Positions 1 to 9,880 of a DNA stretch of 64,000 nt are shown here, piece by piece. The stretch spans positions 1,178,001 through 1,242,000 of the forward strand of contig JAJHZJ010000221.1 in assembly GCA_023548195.1 (NCBI GenBank). The letters are read 5' to 3'. This DNA is from Bettongia penicillata ogilbyi. Taxonomy: Eukaryota > Chordata > Mammalia > Diprotodontia > Potoroidae. Both the position numbers and the translations under genes were made by a program. The notes under the pieces were generated by a model, which was not told where the DNA came from, made no database searches, and saw only the letters and a program-made list of their open reading frames with translations. The stretch's first letter is position 1. The number at the start of each line of letters is the position of its first letter.

Positions 1-451
1 GGACAATGTGATAAAGTTTGTGGGTTTCTCTTGTAATTTATTTTACTGAAACTATTACTTCTGTTTAGCATTTTCTTTCAGTTTCTGAAGTTTAAGCACT
101 TGCTTAAATATCATATAATTTTCAGATAAAGATAATTAGCCTCCTCTTTGCCTATGCTCATTCACTCAATTTATTTTCATATCCTATTGGCACAGGTAGC
201 ATTTCCCCCCTATTACAAATAACGTTGCCTTTTGGTTTTAGATAAATGCTTTTAATCATATTAAAGTATTTTTATTAGTAGGTTTTTAAAATATTTTACA
301 TGAATGAATGGTACATTTTATCTAAGGTTTTTTATCTGTTATCTATTGAGATAATCAATTTGTGGTAAAATTTATTTTTTATAATTAACATAGTATAATT
401 TTTATAGATTTTCCATAAAATGTGATCTTTCTGAGAAGTGATGTAACATAT

Positions 452-680
452 TAAATAGAGGGCTAGCCATACAGTCGGGAAGACCTGGGTTCAAATTTCA
501 TTCCTGGCCCAAACTATATCTGTGACCAGGAACAAGTAACTTAGCTCTTCAGGGCTTAGGCTCCTCTCGATGACTACGAGTTATAGTCAAGTTCTCCAAA
601 GGGGAAGCTCCCATACTGGAAGTTCTCTCTATGGATGAAATCATAGGTCTAGGCCTCTGATAATAATTTTTTTTTTTTTA
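452..680 (+). mobile_element. MIR/Ther-type CORE-SINE
   Basis: Has the tRNA-like B box region 'gggttcaaatt', the core 'ctgtgacc' and a tail ending '...atgaaatcataggtct'. The same tail type recurs near 1040, 27430 and 48530. It sits inside the L1 ORF2 relic and ends in a T-rich run. Confidence 0.65.
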
Positions 681-837
681 CTAAACCATTCATACATTCC
701 TGGTCCATAGCCATAAATAAACAAATGAATGGATGAATTTATATGCAATATAATATATTTATATATATTTGAATTTATTGTGGTAGCCATTTTTCTAATG
801 TTTCATTCGATTATTTTTGCATCAGTATTTATCAGTG

Positions 838-1060
838 AGGAGAAGCAGAGTAGTATAGACAGTTTTGCAATCTGGAATAACAAAGTTTAATTGTTGGCTC
901 TGAAACATTCAAGCTGTTATTCTAGATGAGTTATTTAACCTCTTTACTCCCTAGAAACTCTCTGAGCTTATAATATATAGACAAGTTGGCAATTTATACC
1001 ATTGGACAATGTTTCCATATAGGGAGTTTCCTACATTGATGAAATCACAAATCTGGATTA
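838..1060 (+). mobile_element. MIR/Ther-type CORE-SINE, diverged
   Basis: Shares the 'gggagtttcctacattgatgaaatcacaaatct'-type tail (only its first part is diagnostic) with the copy at 452-680. L1 text stops at 'atcagtgag' and resumes at 'gatattggtc', which fixes this as a nested insertion. Confidence 0.6.
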
Positions 1061-1926
1061 AAAAAGCTCTTGATGATATTGGTCTATGGATTCATTCTCT
1101 TCTTTAATTTTTCCCTGTTTTGGATATCAAGATCACAAAGGATTTTTTCTAATTTTATTAGCAATTCACATAGCAAAGGGGCTGATTTAAATTATACTTT
1201 AAATGTATAATTTTCACTTAAAATCTCTCTGTGTTCAGGGAATTTGGGGAGAGTTCATAATGACTAGCTCAATTTCTCTTGCAGAGGGAGATCAGAGTAT
1301 ACTCTATGTTCTGGATATATTCTTTTCAAAAAATCAGTTTTGTTGGTATATTGTATATAAGAGCTTCTGGTAAAGGCTTTAGTAATTTGTTCTTGACAGC
1401 TCTAAAAAAAATTAAATAACTTAATTAATAGTTTGTCCATTTTACTGGTCTTTTCAAAAACTTTCTAGTTTTTATGTATTATCTTACTAAACTATTTTGT
1501 CTTAGATTTTGTTCATCTTTTCTTTGACTTTTAAAAATATAATCTTTTATGCTTGTGGGAGAGTTATTAATGTTTTCCTAGTTGTTATATTATATTAGTT
1601 ATGTGAGTAATTAAATGTGCTTTTCTTTCTCTGTTTTGTTGATATGAGCGGAGAAATAATTTTTCTGCTAAGAACTGCTTTAAGCACATCTGAGAATTTT
1701 TGTATGTTTTCTCATTATAATTTTATTTAATATAAGAATATTGTTTCTGTGATTTTTCTTTGTCTCACTATTTAGACTTGTATTATTTCAACTTCATTAT
1801 AAGCCTGTGCCATATATTTATATTTCCCTTTTTGATTATAATTTTAACTTCATTATGATCAGTAAAGGTTCTTTTTCACATTTCTGCCCATCTTCATTTA
1901 CTGTGATAACATACACTGCTCTTCAT

Positions 1927-2167
1927 GGTACAGTGCTGGTTCTAGAGTCAGAAAGACTCATCTTCATGAGTTCAAATCTGGCTTCATACACTTCTTAGCT
2001 GTGTGACCCTGGGCAAGTCACTTAACCCCATCTGCCTCAGTTTCTCATCTGAAAAATGAACTGGAGAAGGAAATGGCAAACTACTCCTGTATGTCTGCCA
2101 AATGGGGTCACCAAGAGTCAAACACAATTGAACAAGGAACCAAGAGTCGAACACAATTGAACAAGGA
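1927..2167 (+). mobile_element. CORE-SINE with RTE-like tail, bounded by 12-bp target-site duplication
   Basis: The head is slightly truncated ('cagtgctggttctagagtca'). The core 'gctgtgtgaccctgggcaag' and the tail 'ggagaaggaaatggcaaa' are typical. Flanks 'actgctcttcat' (1915-1926) and 'actactcttcat' (2168-2179) differ at one base and look like the target-site duplication. The insertion lies at the end of the L1 relic. Confidence 0.85.
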
Positions 2168-2168
2168 A
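2111..2168 (+). repeat. 29-bp tandem duplication of the SINE tail
   Basis: Two copies of a 29-bp unit beginning 'ccaagagtc' (2111-2139 and 2140-2168) differ at one base (a/g). This is a local duplication of the terminal 'gagtc.aacacaattgaac' motif of the SINE. Confidence 0.9.
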
Positions 2169-2409
2169 CTACTCTTCATAAGCCATGCTCCAGTCAAAAT
2201 GGATTGCTGTGGTACTACTAAGTGATTTGCTGTCCACGTGACTGACTACATTTGTATAAAAGGACAAGAATTCAGATATTGACTAAGTTATACAGCTAGC
2301 TCAGATGGTAATTTATATGTCTCAGATAAAGGTCATTTTCTATTTTGTATTATATTCATTTTCATATGTGCTGTACTGCCCCCTGTTAGATTAAACATAT
2401 CAGGAGGGA

Positions 2410-2475
2410 AGGAGTTGTATCCTTACATTTCTTCCAGAGCCTGGTTGGTGCTTAACAAATGATTGCTGGTGAGTT
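2410..2475 (+). mobile_element. L2 3' end fragment
   Basis: 'agagcctggttggtgcttaa' followed by 'caaatgattgctg' matches the L2 terminus pattern (cagagcctggcacatagtaggtgcttaataaatg). Short and diverged. Confidence 0.5.
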
Positions 2476-2821
2476 AGTGGTAGAATTGAGGCACCATAAA
2501 ATAGCTATCTAGGCCTGCATCAAATGCTCTTAGTTTGCAACAACGCCACACTGTCCCATTGTCCTAGACTCTGTTGAAGTCAATCTGGTAAACCAGTTAT
2601 CGCTAAAATATTAATATTGGACAGTGGCTAGGTGTATTACCCCATCTAAAGCAGTATTAGAATGCTATATGTGCATTATAAGTCAGAATTTCAAAGCTCT
2701 GACCCAAGGAATGACTATAAATGCTGGGGATTTTTCTTTGAGGCAGTGAGGGAATTTTTTTCAGGGGAAATCCTTAATTTTGAAAATTCTCAGTAGAGAA
2801 AGATCTTTAGGCAAAGCCATA
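2476..2821. other. Unassigned non-coding stretch
   Basis: No ORF, repeat or simple-sequence pattern that I recognise; moderately AT-rich. Confidence 0.5.
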
Positions 2822-2890
2822 ATAAATTTAGAGCTGGAAGAGATCTTAGATGCCTTCTAATTTAAAATCATTTTAGAAATATATCTTTTT
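2822..2890 (-). mobile_element. MIR/L3-tail-like fragment
   Basis: 'aatttagagctggaagagat' followed by 'cttagatg' is the complement of the common mammalian repeat terminus (atctctaaggtcccttccagctctaaat). Confidence 0.45.
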
Positions 2891-2894
2891 AACA

Positions 2895-3290
2895 TTATGC
2901 TTTTAATGTTGTTATTTACTCACTCACTTGTGTCTGACTCTTTGGCCTTTCTATCCTCTAATATCTCCCCAAACCTGTCCAAGTTCATGTTTGTTGTTTC
3001 CATGATCCTATCTACCCATCTCATTCTCTGTCTTTTTCCTTTTGTCTTGAGTCTTTTCCAACATCAGGGTCTTTCCAGTGAGTACCATCCTCTCATTATG
3101 TGGCCAAAGCAGTTAAGTTTCAGCTTCAGTATTGGACCTTCCAGTGAATAGTCTGAGTTAATTTCTTTAAGTATTGACTGATCTGACCTCTTTGCTATCC
3201 ACGAGAATCTGGAAAGTCTTCTCTAACACCAAAATTTGAAAGTGTCAATTCTGTGGCACTCAGATTTCCTTATAGTCCTACTCTAGCCCT
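2895..3290 (-). mobile_element. RTE/BovB-like LINE fragment
   Basis: The + strand carries, in order, 'tgtgtctgactctttgg', 'catcagggtctttccag', 'tgtggccaaagcag', 'agtttcagcttcagtattgg', 'ccttccagtgaatag', 'gaaagtcttctctaacacc' and 'gtgtcaattctgtggc'. This is the order and spacing of the complement of the BovB/RTE ORF2 C-terminal region as I recall it. It is a diverged relic whose coding strand (-) has no long ORF. The same clade supplies the tail of the main SINE here. Confidence 0.75.
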
Positions 3291-3659
3291 GCTCCCTAAT
3301 CTTAATAACCATCAGCAAGTAAAAACATTTCAAGAAAAAAAGAGCAAAGAATTATAAAAGTAACTATTTTGTTGTGTATCATTTTAACAAAGAAATATAC
3401 ATAGTTTAATAAGGTAGTAACAAAATTGCTTTTTGTGGCCTCTCCTATACTTTTTTAAAATTTTCTTTTGTGAATTTTAAGGGTTTTATTTATATCCTTT
3501 TTTATATCTATCAGCGTCCACAAACCCACCTTTTCTACTTTCCTCTATGTAGATGTTATCACTTGTAACATATATTTATAGTCAAGCACAGTAAATAACC
3601 ATAATTGTCCATAACTGAGAATATATGTACCTTAGCAGGAACAGGAAAATTTGAAAAGG
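3291..3659. other. Unassigned AT-rich stretch
   Basis: AT-rich and without an ORF. It contains A-rich and T-rich runs that could be LINE 3' debris, but nothing specific enough to name. Confidence 0.4.
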
Positions 3660-3899
3660 GGAAGAGTCTGAGGGAAAAATAATAAGTTCTGTTTTGAACA
3701 CACTGAGTTTGAGTTATCTACACACCATTCATTTTGGGATGTCCAAGAGACAGAGATGTGTGACTGTGGCTCAAGAGGAAAATCAGGGCTGGATATATAG
3801 AGATCTAGTAATCACCTGCATTAAGGTGATGACTGAAAACATGAGAGCTGATGAGATCAAGAGAGTATGGAACAGAGATGCCAAACAATAGACTTCCAT

Positions 3900-4030
3900 A
3901 AAGCTGAGGGTGTAGAACTGGATAAAAATGTAATTAGGAAATATTTAACAAAATAAATAAAAATATAATAAAACATAGATTACATTGCATTTTTAAACTG
4001 TCAATATGAAGCTTGCAGGATTTTTTTTTA
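3900..4030 (+). mobile_element. hAT-type MITE, copy 1 of 3
   Basis: 'aatatttaacaaaataaata' and 'aacatagattacatt' align with copies at 8253-8425 and 17925-18070, which share the motif order TTTAACAAAATA.., AACACA(A/T)A, TAATGTTAATTTGTGG. Copy 2 preserves inverted ends (TGTCAAAC ... GTTTGACACCACTGG). Confidence 0.6.
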
Positions 4031-4037
4031 TCAATTA

Positions 4038-4290
4038 TTGGCAGCTAAAAGATACAGTGGATAGACCACTGGGCCTGGAGTGAAGTGGATCTGAGTTCAA
4101 ATCCAACCTCAGACACGTACTATCTGTGACCCTGGGCAAGTCACTTAACCTAATTTGCCCCAGTTTCCTCATGTGTGAAGTGAGTTAGTGAAGGAAATGG
4201 CAAACCAGTCCAATATCTTTGCCAAAAAAAAAAATCCCGAATGGAGTCATGAAGAGTTGGATACAACTGAAACCATTAAACAACAAAAAT
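4038..4290 (+). mobile_element. CORE-SINE with RTE-like tail, near full length
   Basis: Starts 'ttggcagctaaaagatacag', continues 'gagttcaaatcc', 'tgtgaccctgggcaagtcac' and 'aaggaaatggcaaaccag', and ends 'gttggatacaactgaaac'. Inserted, with the neighbouring MITE, into the L2 relic. Confidence 0.85.
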
Positions 4291-4724
4291 TTCTATTCAA
4301 GTTTGATACCAGTGGTATGTAATAAAAAGAAAAGAGGGTCCATAAAAGAACTTTGGGAAATGTCTCAGAGGCATGAGCATAACCAAGGGGAAGATCCAGC
4401 AAAGGAGACTAAGAAGGAGTGCTCTGACAAGTAGGAGGAGAATCAGAAAAGAGTGAAAACCAAAAGAGGAGAGACTATGCAAGAGAAAAGGCTGCAGAGA
4501 GACCAAGAAGGATAAGAATGGAGAAAAAAGGCCATTAGATTTGGCAATAGAGAGAACACTGGTAAATTTAGAGATGGAAATTTCAGTGGAATGATAAGAT
4601 CAGAAACCAGACCTAAGTTATCCTACAAGCAATGGGTTGGGAACAGGGGATTGGAAAGAAGTGAATAATACACTATCCTTGAGATGCTTGTAATGCCAAC
4701 ACAGACCCTCAGTTGAAAATTTCC

Positions 4725-5655
4725 TGTGGCAGGTGGAATTAGCTTTGAGGGCAGCCTCTGACCTAAGGGCCAACGGGGCATGAGACCACTTTGGGGTCAG
4801 TCTTTTGGAGAATGAAGTCAAGGGTAGATGGTATGATTCTAAATTGGAAAAACTCCAATTTTAAGAAACTTTGAATGCCACACTCTCTCTCTTCCCGGGG
4901 TCACAACACAAAAGCTGCTTTATAATCTGAAAGTGGACAATGTCTCAGACAATTCTTTGATCCAGAAAGATGGAAAAGGAGTAAAAGCATCATGATCCAT
5001 CTACTATGTTTGTGCAGGTGTCTTTTAACATCAGAGGAGCAGCTGAGACCTCCCGGGGGTTAGCTTGCTGAGCAGGGCATATCTTGAACTTTGAAGTTTG
5101 TATGATTTGCATCTATAAATCTTGCCAACTTGTCTGGAGAAATGGTCTGAGTTCTCAGGACGGATTCCTGTGAGGATCCAAATCATCAATTGTAAGTGTG
5201 GCCCTCCCCCAAGTGGAAAACAATTTTACTGTGTCTCAAACAAGGTTCTTTGAAGTCCCGAGGAAAACCCAAGAATAAATAGATCAAAGACTCTTCATAG
5301 CACTCAAATCAGAAGTCTGTGGACTGAGTATTAGACTTCTATGGCAATGATGTCCCCATCCTGACCAACTATGGTACCTTCCAGGGAGTAAATAATGAAA
5401 CCAAAGTTTCTTTCTTGACCAGGTCCAGTGAAAATAGATTCTTTACAAAGTCCTGATGGGTTCACATTTCAACATGACAGAAAACCTCCAATTGTGCACT
5501 CTCTATCCCTGTGTGCACAGTGAGCATTAGAATGAGGGCTTATAGTGTGCTATGACCGATGTAGTCTACTGACTGGTGTTGTATGGGCAAAGGACTGATG
5601 TTGCTCTAACTGCATCAAGAAATGTGTACCGCACAAAGTAATATGGTCTTTTTAT
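4725..5655. other. Unassigned non-coding stretch
   Basis: About 930 bp of mixed composition with no recognisable repeat and no convincing ORF (longest about 67 codons, no family resemblance). It includes 'tcttcccggggtcacaac' near 4895 and 'gagacctcccgggggttagc' near 5047, relatively GC-rich patches with no known motif. Confidence 0.45.
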
Positions 5656-5659
5656 ACAT

Positions 5660-5733
5660 GGAATATAATTAAGAGCACATGGTAGGCACCAGAAGGATAT
5701 TTCTTCGAATGAATGAATGAATTGAATCAAATT
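5660..5733 (+). mobile_element. L2 3' end fragment
   Basis: 'catggtaggcaccagaagg' then 'tgaatgaatgaatgaattg' matches the L2 terminus, including the characteristic TGAA repeats. Confidence 0.5.
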
Positions 5734-5785
5734 TGATGACCCCCCTCTACAATCCAGGACTATGAAAACTTGGAGATTGTTTAGC

Positions 5786-6176
5786 TAGTCCCTAGTTGAA
5801 TGAATGAATAAAGAATCATGTTTTAAATGTTTAGTATGTGCCAAGCACTGTACTGTACATGCACTGAGGATACAGATAGAAGAAGAAAGATGGTCCTTGC
5901 TCACAGGAATTCTCATTCTAATTAGGGGAGATAGTACATAAAAGTTCATCCGCAAGGGAGATGACTTGGGTCATCCAGGCCTGAGAGTCTTAGGGTTATA
6001 AATAGATCATCTAAAAATAGCAGAGATTTGAAGAGGCCAGAGTCAGGGCAAATGGCAAAGTCTGGAGGACATTAGGTTGGACTTACCAAAGCTCCTCTGA
6101 TTTTGTTTTTCAATCATTTCCAGTCCTGCGTGACCCTTCATGACCCTGTCTGGGGTTTTCTTGGCAAAGTTACTGG
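5786..6176. repeat. Composite block duplicated at 50.25 kb (copy 1)
   Basis: From 'agtccctagttgaatgaatg' to 'ttttcttggcaaagttactg' this block matches 50253-50664 almost colinearly at roughly 85-88% by eye. It joins an L2-3'-end-like segment (complement orientation, 'tgtgccaagcactgtact'), an unassigned segment ('gggagatgacttgggtcat') and the start of a - strand SINE. The identical joint in both copies shows common descent. Confidence 0.85.
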
Positions 6177-6345
6177 AATGGTTTGCCATATTCTTCTCCA
6201 TCTCATTTTGTAGATGCAGAAACTGAGGCAAACAACATAAAGTGACTTGCCCAGGTTGCCAACTAGTGTCTGAAGTCTGATTTGAATTTAGGTCTTCCTA
6301 ACTCCAGGGACCAGTATTCTACCCACTGTGCCACCTATCTTCTCC
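6105..6345 (-). mobile_element. CORE-SINE with RTE-like tail
   Basis: Complement-orientation landmarks: 'ggggttttcttggcaaag', 'tggtttgccat', 'aaactgaggcaaac', 'gtgacttgcccagg', 'ggtcttcctaactccaggg', 'ccactgtgccacctat'. The copy is essentially complete. Confidence 0.85.
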
Positions 6346-6351
6346 TTATAA

Positions 6352-6555
6352 TAATATATAACAATAATACATAATTATATGTCACCATAAGATTTGCAAG
6401 GCACTTTACATATATTATCTCATTTGATTCTCATAACAATTATGTGAGGTAGGTGTTAATTATGAAGTTCATTTTATAACAGAAACTGAGGCCAACGAAG
6501 GTTAAGTGTCTTGCATAGGGTTACACAGCTGGTAGGTATCTGAAATGAATTTGAA
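6352..6555 (-). mobile_element. MIR
   Basis: 'aggcactttacatatattat', 'ctcataacaattatgtgagg' and 'taagtgtcttgcatagggtt' followed by 'acacagctgg' give the MIR core and 3' end in complement orientation, abutting the preceding SINE. Confidence 0.75.
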
Positions 6556-7145
6556 TTGAGTTCTGTTCTGCTCTGTGCATCATGGAGCAGCCTTGAAAGT
6601 TCAGCACTAGCTTCTCCAGCCACTCGTCTCTTCTTCCTTTCATTTCCACTGTGTCTTATGAGGCCCTCTCCTAGTGCAGGCCCATAGGCCACTAAAAGAA
6701 AGTAAAGATTTAATGAGTGCTTTGTCCATGCCCAGCTTAACCCACCTTCCAGTAGTCACTGTTGTGCCCATTATGTAGCTTGGCATGAGTGGTGCCATTG
6801 TACACACTCTCCTGTTTGTCATGTGACCTGCAGCAACCAACCATTGTCAGTCTATCTCTAGTATGAGAGGAGTGAGAGTCATCTTTTCACTGTGTTTTTG
6901 GTCATTACTGGCATTGAAGAGGGACAAAGTGAGTGCAGTTATGCACTGGCACAACTGATGACCACTATGTAACGGCAACAATGCCAGGGCTTCTTCCTTC
7001 CCTTGTTGCACAGCTGCCCTCCAAGTTACATGAGTATCTGGCTCTCTCTCCAAAGTCAGACACTCACCTCGGTATTTCTTTGCATGTGAGCAGCTGCTGT
7101 GGAGATTTTTTGGTTTTAACATTACAGATTTTGGGGTAACTTTGT
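6556..7145. other. Unassigned stretch upstream of the BED-finger relic
   Basis: About 590 bp of mixed composition. Both strands have short open stretches (up to about 106 codons on the - strand at 6847-7167), none resembling a known family. It could be the 5' flank of the hAT element or unrelated sequence. Confidence 0.4.
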
Positions 7146-7148
7146 AAA

Positions 7149-7492
7149 ATGGATGATAAAAAATCAAATTAGAACATAGAATGCTTAATCTGGAGTGGTC
7201 AAATAGATACTTGTTTACTTACACAAGAGACAAAGTATCATGCGTTGTTTGCCAAGAAGTGATAGTCATTCTGAAGGAATACAATCTTCATCGCCATTTC
7301 AAATTAAAACATCCTGAGGTAAGCAAATTGGATGCCAATGAAAAACAGATTGAAGCACCCAAATTGCTGAAAATTCTTAGTGGGGAGCAATGGCTTTTCA
7401 AGAAAGTATACTCAGAAAATGAGGTGCCTACTAAGGTTAGTTTTCATATTTCTAAAGAAATTGATTTCAAAAACAATTCTGGAGTATAATAA
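7149..7492 (+). pseudogene. hAT transposase N-terminal BED zinc-finger remnant
   Basis: The frame at 7181-7489 (102 codons) contains a BED-type finger: CVVC at residues about 21-24, then KEYNLHRHFKLKH, giving a Cx2C...Hx5H arrangement. It is followed by a Q-W-L-F-K-K-V stretch and S-F-H-I-S-K, in the order typical of hAT transposases of the Charlie/GTF2IRD2-like group (EYNLRRH...KH, then ASxRxS). An upstream ATG at 7149 is in another frame and stops after 7 codons, so the 5' end is shifted or unrelated. The catalytic RNase-H-like domain is absent and the sequence after 7489 has no ORF. It is therefore a truncated transposon relic; a domesticated small protein is less likely. The family comes from motif recognition, not a search. 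Confidence 0.65.
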
Positions 7493-7829
7493 ACTAATTG
7501 CTGACAAGAAGTGTAATATGTGCCATTAACTAAACGAAAAGAGTTAAGAAAATCTGAAAAATGAATTAAAACTTGTACTAGTTGGCAAAGTAAAGTTTTT
7601 GACATTAATGTGATTTCATGATAAAAGTCTTAAGTAATAAGTACAATTAATTGATATTAATTTAAATTTCCCTTTTAAAAAACACCATTTATTTGTAAAA
7701 TAGTTTAATCATTAATTATACCTTTACTTGGAAAATGAGTTGCTAAAAATCCATCTGCAGCCCAAAGAAGGTTATTCTATTTTAATTGGCCCCACGTACT
7801 GTCAAATTGTACAGACCTGCTCTAGTGTA
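7493..7829. other. AT-rich stretch, possibly the rest of the hAT element
   Basis: AT-rich and without an ORF. 'ttttaattggccccacgtac' then 'acctgctctag' near 7780-7825 resembles hAT terminal text (TTAATTGGCCC). Not certain. Confidence 0.35.
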
Positions 7830-7831
7830 TC

Positions 7832-8082
7832 AAAGGGCAGCTAGGTGGCACCACAGTGCATAGGGTTCCAGGATTGGAGTCAGGAAGACTCATCTTCCTG
7901 AGTTCAAATTTGGTCTTAGACACTTACTAGCTGGGTACATCATTTAACCTTGTCTCAGTTTCCTGATTTGTAAAATGAATTGCAGAAAGAAATGGCAAAC
8001 CACCCCAGTATCTTTGCCAAGAAAACCCTAAATAGGGTAATGAAGGATCAGACAGGACTGAAAATGAACAAGAACAGGAGCA
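7832..8082 (+). mobile_element. CORE-SINE with RTE-like tail, full length
   Basis: 'gggcagctaggtggcaccac' head, 'ctgagttcaaatttgg', 'ggcaaaccaccccagtatct', 'tgccaagaaaacccta', ending 'acaggactgaaaatgaac'. Confidence 0.9.
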
Positions 8083-8099
8083 AAATTGTGTCAAAATGG

Positions 8100-8250
8100 G
8101 AAAAGAGATGGATTTAGAGATGGAGAATCCAAACTGGGATTCTCGTTCTGCAACTTATTGGTTGTATGATTTTGTCAAGTCCCTTAGAATCACCTCTGAG
8201 TCTCAGTTTCCTCATATGTAAAATGAGGTAGCTGGATTAGGAAAGAAATG
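8100..8250 (+). mobile_element. MIR
   Basis: 'cttattggttgtatgatttt', 'ctcagtttcctcatatgtaa', 'aatgaggtagctggatt': MIR core to 3' part. Confidence 0.65.
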
Positions 8251-8252
8251 TC

Positions 8253-8425
8253 AAACTTGCTGCCTGCAGGTGTATCCTGAATCAGATTAAAATGTAAACA
8301 GAAATGTTTAACAAAATAGAGAAAGATACGTACAACACAAATAATGTAAATTTGTGGATTTTTTAAGTCAGTATGTGGCAGACCAGGATTTGTTTCTATT
8401 TGAGTTTGACACCACTGGTCTCTTC
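8253..8425 (+). mobile_element. hAT-type MITE, copy 2 of 3 (best preserved)
   Basis: Begins 'tgtcaaacttgctgcctgca' and ends 'tttgagtttgacaccactgg', giving inverted ends TGTCAAACT/AGTTTGACA. The body has 'gtttaacaaaatagag' and 'cacaaataatgtaaatttgt'. About 170 bp and non-coding, as expected of a MITE. Confidence 0.65.
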
Positions 8426-8429
8426 TGGG

Positions 8430-8727
8430 TTTAAAGCTATTTCCTGTGGTTCTAGATCTTTCTCTCACATTCCTTTCATATCTCAGTGCTCAGGTGAAAC
8501 TGACTTTCTTCAGAAGACACCATTTCTTGGCACCTTTATAGTCAGCCTGACTTTTCTCTCTCACCCCCTGCCACACAAGGGCAGGAGAGAGGACTGGTGT
8601 ACACGTTACTCTGTCCCATTATCATTTGGCAAACACGTCTTTCCTTCTATAAATTTCATTTCAGTCTATCTAGATTGAGTACCTGACTCACAATATTATT
8701 TTTCACCCCAATTCTGGCCCACTTTGA

Positions 8728-8728
<1 letters not shown>
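8430..8728. other. Unassigned stretch
   Basis: A 101-codon open frame (8373-8678) starts inside the MITE and resembles no family. I treat it as a chance ORF. Confidence 0.4.

Positions 8729-8729
<1 letters not shown>

Positions 8730-8781
<52 letters not shown>
8730..8781. repeat. (CA)n microsatellite
   Basis: About 25 uninterrupted CA units ending in 'ccctccc'. Likely length-polymorphic. Confidence 0.97.
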
Positions 8782-8784
<3 letters not shown>

Positions 8785-9787
8785 CCCATTTCTTCTTCAA
8801 TTCCCACAGCCTCTGTCTCCAGCCTCTCTCACCCACACACAGGTGGGGTTGAATCTCAAATCCAGTCATCCCCACCTCCCTCCATGCCCATCCCCCAGTG
8901 ACTTTGTCCCAAGTTTCAGAGTAGCTTTGGTGAACCCAGAGAAGACTTAGGTTAACGTTTCTAGAATCGGCTGATCACTTCTCTGAGGACTCCCTGACTT
9001 CCTCATTCTTTTTTTCTTTAGTCTTCATCTTAATCAAAGCTCATGCCTAGACCTCTGTCCCTTCCTCTTTCTCTTCATGACTATTAATAAATCTTAAATG
9101 GGTGGAGTCTCCACAGCGAGACTGACAACCCAACAAACCAGGGCATCTGTACTACCCATGGCTGGAAACAGCAGTAAAGCTCTTCCTAAATGTTTCCCTC
9201 CTTTTCTGGGGTAATTTCACTTCTGCCCTGTGGCCTCCCCCATCCTTCAGACACTGTGTACCAGTCTCTTCTTCACCAACCACAAAACTCAATCACATTA
9301 AGGTGACAGGGATTTAACTCATTATTCAAAGTCTTCCTCTGAGGTTCATCAAGGAGGTCCCAGAGAACTGTTCAGAGACAGATAGTGCACACCAAGAAAG
9401 GGAGGTTAAGCTTATCTCAGGAATGTCTCTGGGAATGCAAAGTTGATTGATGGAGTGGAGTCCACACTACCTTGTTCCACTGCTGAATCAGGACCTCAGG
9501 ACCTCAACTGAGACCAAATCAGATAATTTAGGGCATGATATTTTGATCCAGTTTTTTCAGAGTAAGTCATTAATATTACATGTAGATACATGCACACACA
9601 TATATACATGCACATGCAAACATGCATACACAGTTATATACACGTCTGTGTACATGTGTGTATGCACATACATGAGCATACAAATAATATACACTTATAC
9701 ATACGTAGACATAGACATTTCCCACAAAGTTTTTAATGTAGTAGAGCAAATGCAGTTTTAAAATTTCTTCTACCACAAAGTAGGGAG
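8782..9787. other. Unassigned stretch with alternating purine-pyrimidine tract
   Basis: No recognised repeat. 9588-9712 is rich in degenerate CA/TG/TA dinucleotides ('acatgcacacacatatatac', 'tgtgtacatgtgtgtatgca'), a diverged microsatellite. ORFs reading through it on both strands (C-Y-T-H-type repeats) are artefacts of that composition. Confidence 0.5.
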
Positions 9788-9880
9788 AAGGGTAGCTGGA
9801 TGGCACAGTGGATAGAGTGAGTTAGGAAGACCTGAGTTCAAATTCAATCACAAAGAATAGAACACAACTGAACAATAACA
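9788..9880 (+). mobile_element. CORE-SINE, internally deleted
   Basis: Head 'gggtagctggatggcacagt' and 'gacctgagttcaaattcaat' jump directly to the tail 'agaacacaactgaac'. The core and middle are missing. Confidence 0.8.

Larger units (their letters stand above)
1..1915 (-). mobile_element. LINE-1 ORF2 body fragment (runs off the window edge)
   Basis: AT-rich sequence whose + strand reads like the complement of L1 ORF2: 'ctattgagataatca' near 350, 'gatattggtctatgg' near 1075 and 'ttcattatgatcag' near 1850 are L1 reverse-transcriptase-region landmarks. Two SINEs (about 452-680 and 838-1060) split it, and the L1 text resumes after each. No frame is open for more than about 60 codons, so it is a dead relic. 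The element's 3' part lies off the window to the left. The identification rests on recalled similarity to mammalian L1 ORF2. Confidence 0.75.
3660..4720 (-). mobile_element. L2 ORF2 relic, interrupted
   Basis: The + strand text 'gttttgaacacactgagttt', 'ggctggatatatagagatct', 'gagctgatgagatcaagag', then after 4290 'gatccagcaaaggagactaa' and 'ggccattagatttggcaat', is the complement of L2 ORF2. The same string order occurs in the 45-46 kb copy. A MITE and a SINE (about 3900-4290) split it. Confidence 0.75.

Noticed and set aside
9447..9806. 104-codon + frame and 76-codon - frame rich in Thr/His/Tyr/Cys/Val
   Set aside because: Both run through the CA/TA dinucleotide tract; composition artefact.
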